This document shows, one piece after another, positions 6,070-9,161 of a DNA stretch of 9,161 nucleotides; position 1 is the stretch's first letter; the number at the start of each line of letters is the position of its first letter. The DNA comes from Candidatus Zambryskibacteria bacterium RIFOXYD2_FULL_43_10 (lineage in GTDB: Bacteria > Patescibacteriota > Minisyncoccia > Phycocordibacterales > Zambryskibacteraceae), in the NCBI GenBank assembly GCA_001825475.1, contig MHWZ01000004.1, forward strand, positions 760-9,920, given 5' to 3'. The notes beneath the pieces are model-generated. The model ran no database searches. It saw only the letters and a list, made by a program, of their open reading frames with translations, and was not told where the DNA came from. Made by a program: the position numbers and the translations under genes.

Positions 6070-6519
6070 TCAGTCAAAAATGCCAAGCTCGCGGCAAGCC
6101 GCGAGATAGACTCCCTGATGGCCGTGGAAAAGCTCCCGACCCAAGGTCGCCGCCGGAACCCAGCGTGGTGGCGAGAGCTCGTCCCCTTTGTCGTTGAGAA
6201 CTTCTGTCCGAAGCTCTCCTCGACAATCTTGGGTCCCAATAAGAAACCCATACTTGGTGTGTTCTCCAATCTCCCTCTTCCAGATTTCTATCGAGTCTGG
6301 AAGGCACGCAAGATAGGTTTCTTCTAGAATCTCGCGCTGAAGGGTCACACCAACAGGCTCATCGGGCACTCTATTCATCCCTCCGGGAAACTTTGTTTGT
6401 AGTTCGCTCACCTGACCACTTTTAGGGTTAGTTGAACGATAATCCACGACAAGAAACTCGAACTCGCTAGTCTCTGGACTGATGCGCCAAATAATGGCGC
6501 ATACAAAATGGCTTTTCAT
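6070..6519 (-). CDS. NUDIX hydrolase, stand-alone, substrate unknown
   Basis: Enzymes of this superfamily hydrolyse nucleoside diphosphates linked to another group, using a magnesium-binding NUDIX box. The 149-residue protein starts MKSHFVCAIIWRI, typical of the first strand of the fold. The box spans about residues 46-70: FPGG, then E54, seven residues, then R62-E63-ILE-E67. All key glutamates (E54, E63, E66, E67) are present, but the glycine spacing is one residue longer than the consensus and the late glycine is tyrosine (Y69). It is not closely similar to the NUDIX domain fused to NusB. It has a consensus promoter, a strong Shine-Dalgarno site (AAAGGAG) and its own terminator, unlike its neighbours. 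The gene is about half G+C, rising to 70% at bases 6121-6180, above the roughly 40% estimated in part of smc. It ends in TGA. Confidence 0.88.
   Translation of the reverse strand: MKSHFVCAIIWRISPETSEFEFLVVDYRSTNPKSGQVSELQTKFPGGMNRVPDEPVGVTLQREILEETYLACLPDSIEIWKREIGEHTKYGFLIGTQDCRGELRTEVLNDKGDELSPPRWVPAATLGRELFHGHQGVYLAACRELGIFD
6088..6105 (-). other. RNA hairpin with CUUG tetraloop near the 3' end of the NUDIX gene
   Basis: A perfect inverted repeat, CTCGCGGC and GCCGCGAG around two bases. On the mRNA it gives a 7-bp, almost all-GC stem capped by CUUG with a G-C closing pair, a known unusually stable tetraloop. It falls in codons for LAACREL, about 16 bases before the stop. It could protect the 3' end or stall decay; coding constraint alone could also produce it. 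Confidence 0.6.
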
Positions 6520-6527
6520 TTGGACTA

Positions 6528-6534
6528 CTCCTTT
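6528..6534 (-). promoter_or_regulatory. Strong Shine-Dalgarno site of the NUDIX gene
   Basis: AAAGGAG on the minus strand, eight bases before the ATG at 6519, an ideal spacing. It fixes the start codon. It is the only full-strength site in the window; most other genes here lack one. Confidence 0.85.
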
Positions 6535-6554
6535 CTTTCTGTTTTCTGCCTCTA

Positions 6555-6584
6555 ATTATACTACACCTATCTACCTTTTGTCAA
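6555..6584 (-). promoter_or_regulatory. Consensus sigma-70-type promoter for the NUDIX gene
   Basis: On the minus strand, TTGACA (6584-6579) and TATAAT (6560-6555) are both perfect matches, with an 18-bp spacer. Transcription should start near 6548, giving a leader of about 28 nt. The -35 box and part of the spacer overlap the last codons and stop of rnhB, so the gene has its own promoter in addition to any read-through from rnhB. Confidence 0.85.
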
Positions 6585-7157
6585 CCGGGTTAAAAAACTT
6601 CGGCGATGGATGACTGTTGGACCAAATTTACGGATAGCTTGGCAATGCTCTCTCGTGCCATAACCCTTGTGTTTATGAAAATTAAATTCCGGAAATTTTT
6701 TTGAGAACTTGATCATCTTTTTGTCTCGGATGACCTTGGCCACTATAGAGGCGAGTGAAATGATGGGAATCTTCTCATCCCCCTTTATAACCGTAAGTTG
6801 ATGGATAAATTCTTTCGGCGCTTTGATACCCCCGTCAAGATACACTTGAGAATCCGCCGACACGCCGAGAGTCATCAGACTTCTCCTGATACCGAGCCTG
6901 ATAGCATAAGAAATACCTTTTCGATCTATCACCTTCTCCGAGACTAACGAGACGGCAAAATTGAGCAGTCCTTCTTTGCGCGCCTCCAGAGCTAGGGCAA
7001 ACCACAATTCCCTATCACCAGGAGAGAGCTTTTTAGAATCTTTTATACTTTTAAAAAAGTTTTTCTTAAAATTTGAGGAAATTGCTACCGCCCCCACTGC
7101 CACTGGCCCAGCCAGTGGTCCCCTGCCCGCCTCATCGATACCTACAATATGTGGCAT
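6567..7157 (-). CDS. rnhB: Ribonuclease HII
   Basis: Cuts the RNA strand of RNA-DNA hybrids and single ribonucleotides embedded in DNA, starting ribonucleotide repair and helping remove primers. The 196-residue length is normal. The opening motif GIDEAGRGPLAGPV (6-19) gives D8 and E9; YLDGG gives D108; SIVAKVIRDKKM (137-148) gives D145, so all four metal-binding acids are present. The C-terminal GYGTREHCQAIRKFGPTVIHRRSF block is typical of the family. The ATG at 7157 places the conserved motif at the expected distance from the N-terminus. It is divergent from dnaE with only 20 bp between start codons and no Shine-Dalgarno site; a TATAAT lies six bases before the ATG, so the transcript is probably leaderless. 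No separate terminator is seen after it, and the next gene's promoter is embedded in its last codons. Confidence 0.96.
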   Translation of the reverse strand: MPHIVGIDEAGRGPLAGPVAVGAVAISSNFKKNFFKSIKDSKKLSPGDRELWFALALEARKEGLLNFAVSLVSEKVIDRKGISYAIRLGIRRSLMTLGVSADSQVYLDGGIKAPKEFIHQLTVIKGDEKIPIISLASIVAKVIRDKKMIKFSKKFPEFNFHKHKGYGTREHCQAIRKFGPTVIHRRSFLTRLTKGR

Positions 7158-7163
7158 TTTTAC

Positions 7164-7171
7164 ATTATAAT
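7164..7171. promoter_or_regulatory. Shared palindromic -10 element of the divergent rnhB/dnaE promoter
   Basis: ATTATAAT is its own reverse complement, so both strands present a perfect TATAAT: 7166-7171 facing dnaE and 7169-7164 facing rnhB. Each is followed by exactly six bases and then the ATG (7178 on plus, 7157 on minus). With normal spacing, transcription would begin at the start codon on both sides. The -35 positions lie inside the opposite gene and match poorly. Confidence 0.7.
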
Positions 7172-7177
7172 ACGCGT

Positions 7178-9161
7178 ATGTCGCGATTCGTGCATCTCCA
7201 TACTCACAGCCATTACTCTCTTCTCGAAGCCTTGCCGAAAATTCCAGACCTCGTCAAGAAAGCTCGCCTCTCAAACATGGATTCGCTTGCTCTGACAGAT
7301 TCCGGCAATCTCTACGGCGCGATAGAATTTTACAAAGAATGCCGAGCGCAAGGAATTAAACCGATTATTGGAGTTGATTTCTATGTCGCCCTACGAACCA
7401 GACTGGACAAAGAAGTGCGGATAGACCATGAACGCAGCCGTCTGGTGCTACTCGCGGAAAATAATATAGGATACAAGAATTTAATTAAACTGGTCACCGC
7501 TTCCTATCTCGAGGGTTTCTACTACAAACCACGCATAGACCGCGAACTTTTAGAGAAATACAATGAAGGACTAATCGCCATAGCTAAAGAAGAAAAATAT
7601 TATAAAGAAATTTTTGGAGACAGATTCTATCCAGAAAATTCATTGGCAATATATGACGTCTATTACCTCGAACCCGCTGACCGGCCGGCCCTTAATACAG
7701 TTCTCTCTATCCAAGAACACCTGAACCGTGGTACCTTCGACGCAGAGCAAGATCTTCACTTTCGTTCATCAGAAGAAGTTAAACAGGATTTCAAAAACTC
7801 TCCGGAAGCACTTGCGAATACTGCCAAGATCGCCGAGAGGTGCAATTTGGAAATTGAGTTGGGTAAGTGGGTCTTCCCAGAACTTGATATGGGCGATCTA
7901 TCACCAGATGAGGCATTTCGGAAAATCGTCTTAGACGGTCTCGAGAAACGTGGGCTCAAAAAAACTCAAGAGGTTCTAGAGCGTATAGAATACGAGCTTA
8001 AGGTTATCAAGGATAAAGGTTTCTCAAAATATTTGATCGTAGTTTCCGATCTCTTGAAATACGCCCACGAGCATGGAATCCTTACAAACGTCAGAGGCTC
8101 GGTCGCAGGCTCTCTTGTCACTTACCTTTCAGGGATTACCAATATAAACCCTTTAGAATATCAGCTGCCATTTGAACGCTTCTTAAATCCAGACCGACCA
8201 TCACCACCAGACATAGACCTCGATATTGCGGATAACAGACGGGACGAATTGATCGAGTATGCCAGAGGGAAATACGGCGCAGACCATGTGGCCCAGATAG
8301 GAACTTTCGGCACTATGATGGCTCGCGGAGCTGTGCGCGATGTTACCCGAGCTCTCGGTTTTTCCTATACCTTGGGCGATCAAATTGCCAAACTCATACC
8401 CATAGGCGCGCAAGGATTCCCTATGACACTGGAACGCGCGATGAAAGAGAACCCGGATCTCAAAAAGCTTTATGAAAGCGATGCCGACACCAAAACTATT
8501 GTGGATATGGCGCAGAAGATTGAGGGCAATGTCAGACACGTCTCTGTGCATGCCGCCGGTGTCGTCATATCACCTAAACTGCTCACAGAATACACACCGC
8601 TCCAATATGATACTAAGGGTGGACAGAAAATCATTACGCAGTATGACATGTATTCTCTCGACCCAAATGCTGGTGGAGAGATGACGGTGGGGCTTCTCAA
8701 ATTCGATCTCTTAGGCATCAGGAATCTTGCTACCATCGCCGAGACTTTTGAGCGGTTAAAGAAAATCGAAGGAGAAACTCTAACACTCGAAAAAATCCTA
8801 GTTGATGATAAGAAAACATTTGAGATGCTCGCCCGGGGTGAGACCGAAGGCACTTTCCAATTAAATGGCCCTGGTATGACCCGCGCACTTATGGACCTCA
8901 AACCAACCAATATCCATGACATCAACGTCATGGTAGCGCTATATCGACCCGGACCGATGGATAATATTAAGGAATATATCGCCAGAAAACATAAACAAAG
9001 ACCAATCTCCTATTTGCACCCAAAGATGAAAAGCTTTTTGGATACCACTTATGGAGTGCTAGTTTACCAAGATGACCTTCTGATGACCGCCATTGAGGTA
9101 GCCGGTTATTCTTGGGGCGAAGTGGATAAATTTCGCAAAGCGGTGGGCAAGAAAATTCCGG
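7178..9161 (+). CDS. dnaE: DNA polymerase III subunit alpha (DnaE), 3' end missing
   Basis: Catalytic subunit of the replicative DNA polymerase. The frame is open for 661 codons from the ATG at 7178 to the window edge; DnaE is usually about 1,000-1,200 residues, so the fingers end, beta-binding and OB domains lie outside. The N-terminus FVHLHTHSHYSLLEAL is the PHP domain start. Polymerase motifs follow: NVRGSVAGSLVTYLSGIT, LPFERFLNPDRPSPPDIDLD with catalytic D345 and D347, the TFGTMMARGAVRDV block, HAAGVVISP, and LLKFDLLGIRNL with the third aspartate D510. The visible part ends at WGEVDKFRKAVGKKIP. The PHP domain looks eroded: usual metal ligands are changed (E17, S42, D67, R88, Y162) and the stretch between GLIAIA and YDVYYL is much shorter than usual, so proofreading through PHP is unlikely. 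No Shine-Dalgarno site; a TATAAT lies six bases upstream of the ATG. Confidence 0.96.
   Translation, partial: MSRFVHLHTHSHYSLLEALPKIPDLVKKARLSNMDSLALTDSGNLYGAIEFYKECRAQGIKPIIGVDFYVALRTRLDKEVRIDHERSRLVLLAENNIGYKNLIKLVTASYLEGFYYKPRIDRELLEKYNEGLIAIAKEEKYYKEIFGDRFYPENSLAIYDVYYLEPADRPALNTVLSIQEHLNRGTFDAEQDLHFRSSEEVKQDFKNSPEALANTAKIAERCNLEIELGKWVFPELDMGDLSPDEAFRKIVLDGLEKRGLKKTQEVLERIEYELKVIKDKGFSKYLIVVSDLLKYAHEHGILTNVRGSVAGSLVTYLSGITNINPLEYQLPFERFLNPDRPSPPDIDLDIADNRRDELIEYARGKYGADHVAQIGTFGTMMARGAVRDVTRALGFSYTLGDQIAKLIPIGAQGFPMTLERAMKENPDLKKLYESDADTKTIVDMAQKIEGNVRHVSVHAAGVVISPKLLTEYTPLQYDTKGGQKIITQYDMYSLDPNAGGEMTVGLLKFDLLGIRNLATIAETFERLKKIEGETLTLEKILVDDKKTFEMLARGETEGTFQLNGPGMTRALMDLKPTNIHDINVMVALYRPGPMDNIKEYIARKHKQRPISYLHPKMKSFLDTTYGVLVYQDDLLMTAIEVAGYSWGEVDKFRKAVGKKIP

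Noticed and set aside
5848..6327. Plus-strand open frame opposite rpmF, the terminator and the NUDIX gene
   Set aside because: It crosses the intrinsic terminator and two well-supported minus-strand genes; the translation shows no recognisable domain.
7100..7118. Perfect 8-bp inverted repeat (CCACTGGC / GCCAGTGG) near the start of rnhB
   Set aside because: It encodes the invariant GPLAGPV motif of RNase HII, so the protein sequence explains it; there is no insertion relative to the family, unlike the palindrome in smc.
1..9161. Alternative genetic code (TGA as glycine, as in Gracilibacteria)
   Set aside because: The NUDIX gene ends at TGA right after a natural C-terminus followed by a terminator, and no conserved gene here has an in-frame TGA.
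1..9161. Defence system, CRISPR array, prophage, toxin-antitoxin pair or insertion sequence
   Set aside because: Every gene has a clear housekeeping or NUDIX identity; there are no spaced repeats, transposase, integrase or short toxin-like pairs.

Overview
The window looks like a housekeeping region of a Patescibacteria (Candidate Phyla Radiation) genome, most likely a Parcubacteria-like lineage. That placement is inferred from several traits: an L32 protein with no zinc-binding cysteines, a NusB fused to a NUDIX domain, a compact 702-residue SMC, near-absent intergenic DNA, and a short palindromic element that adds an in-frame peptide to a core gene. One gene ends in TGA with no in-frame TGA elsewhere, so the standard bacterial code fits, not the TGA-recoded Gracilibacteria code.

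Layout. (1) 1-1844, plus strand: the 3' part of an RNase R gene, running in from the left edge. (2) 1845-1976: a convergent gap with terminator-like inverted repeats. (3) 5961-1977, minus strand: a tightly packed probable operon, rpmF (L32) - nusB::NUDIX - rnc (RNase III) - smc. (4) 6519-6070, minus strand: a self-contained NUDIX hydrolase gene with a perfect consensus promoter, a clear Shine-Dalgarno site and a strong terminator. (5) 7157-6567, minus strand: rnhB (RNase HII). (6) 7178-9161, plus strand: the first 661 codons of dnaE (DNA polymerase III alpha), divergent from rnhB across only 20 bp and running off the right edge. No tRNA, rRNA, CRISPR array, insertion sequence or stretch of more than 300 bp without a gene was seen.

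The genes serve RNA decay and processing (RNase R, RNase III), ribosome building and transcription antitermination (L32, NusB), chromosome organisation (SMC), and replication (DnaE, with RNase HII removing ribonucleotides). Nothing suggests a defence island or mobile cluster. The interest lies in unusual versions of core parts: an SMC with no recognisable hinge, a palindromic peptide-coding insert in its ATPase head, a NusB-NUDIX fusion, a DnaE with an eroded PHP domain, and a 20-bp divergent promoter built on one palindromic -10 box that would make both transcripts leaderless.
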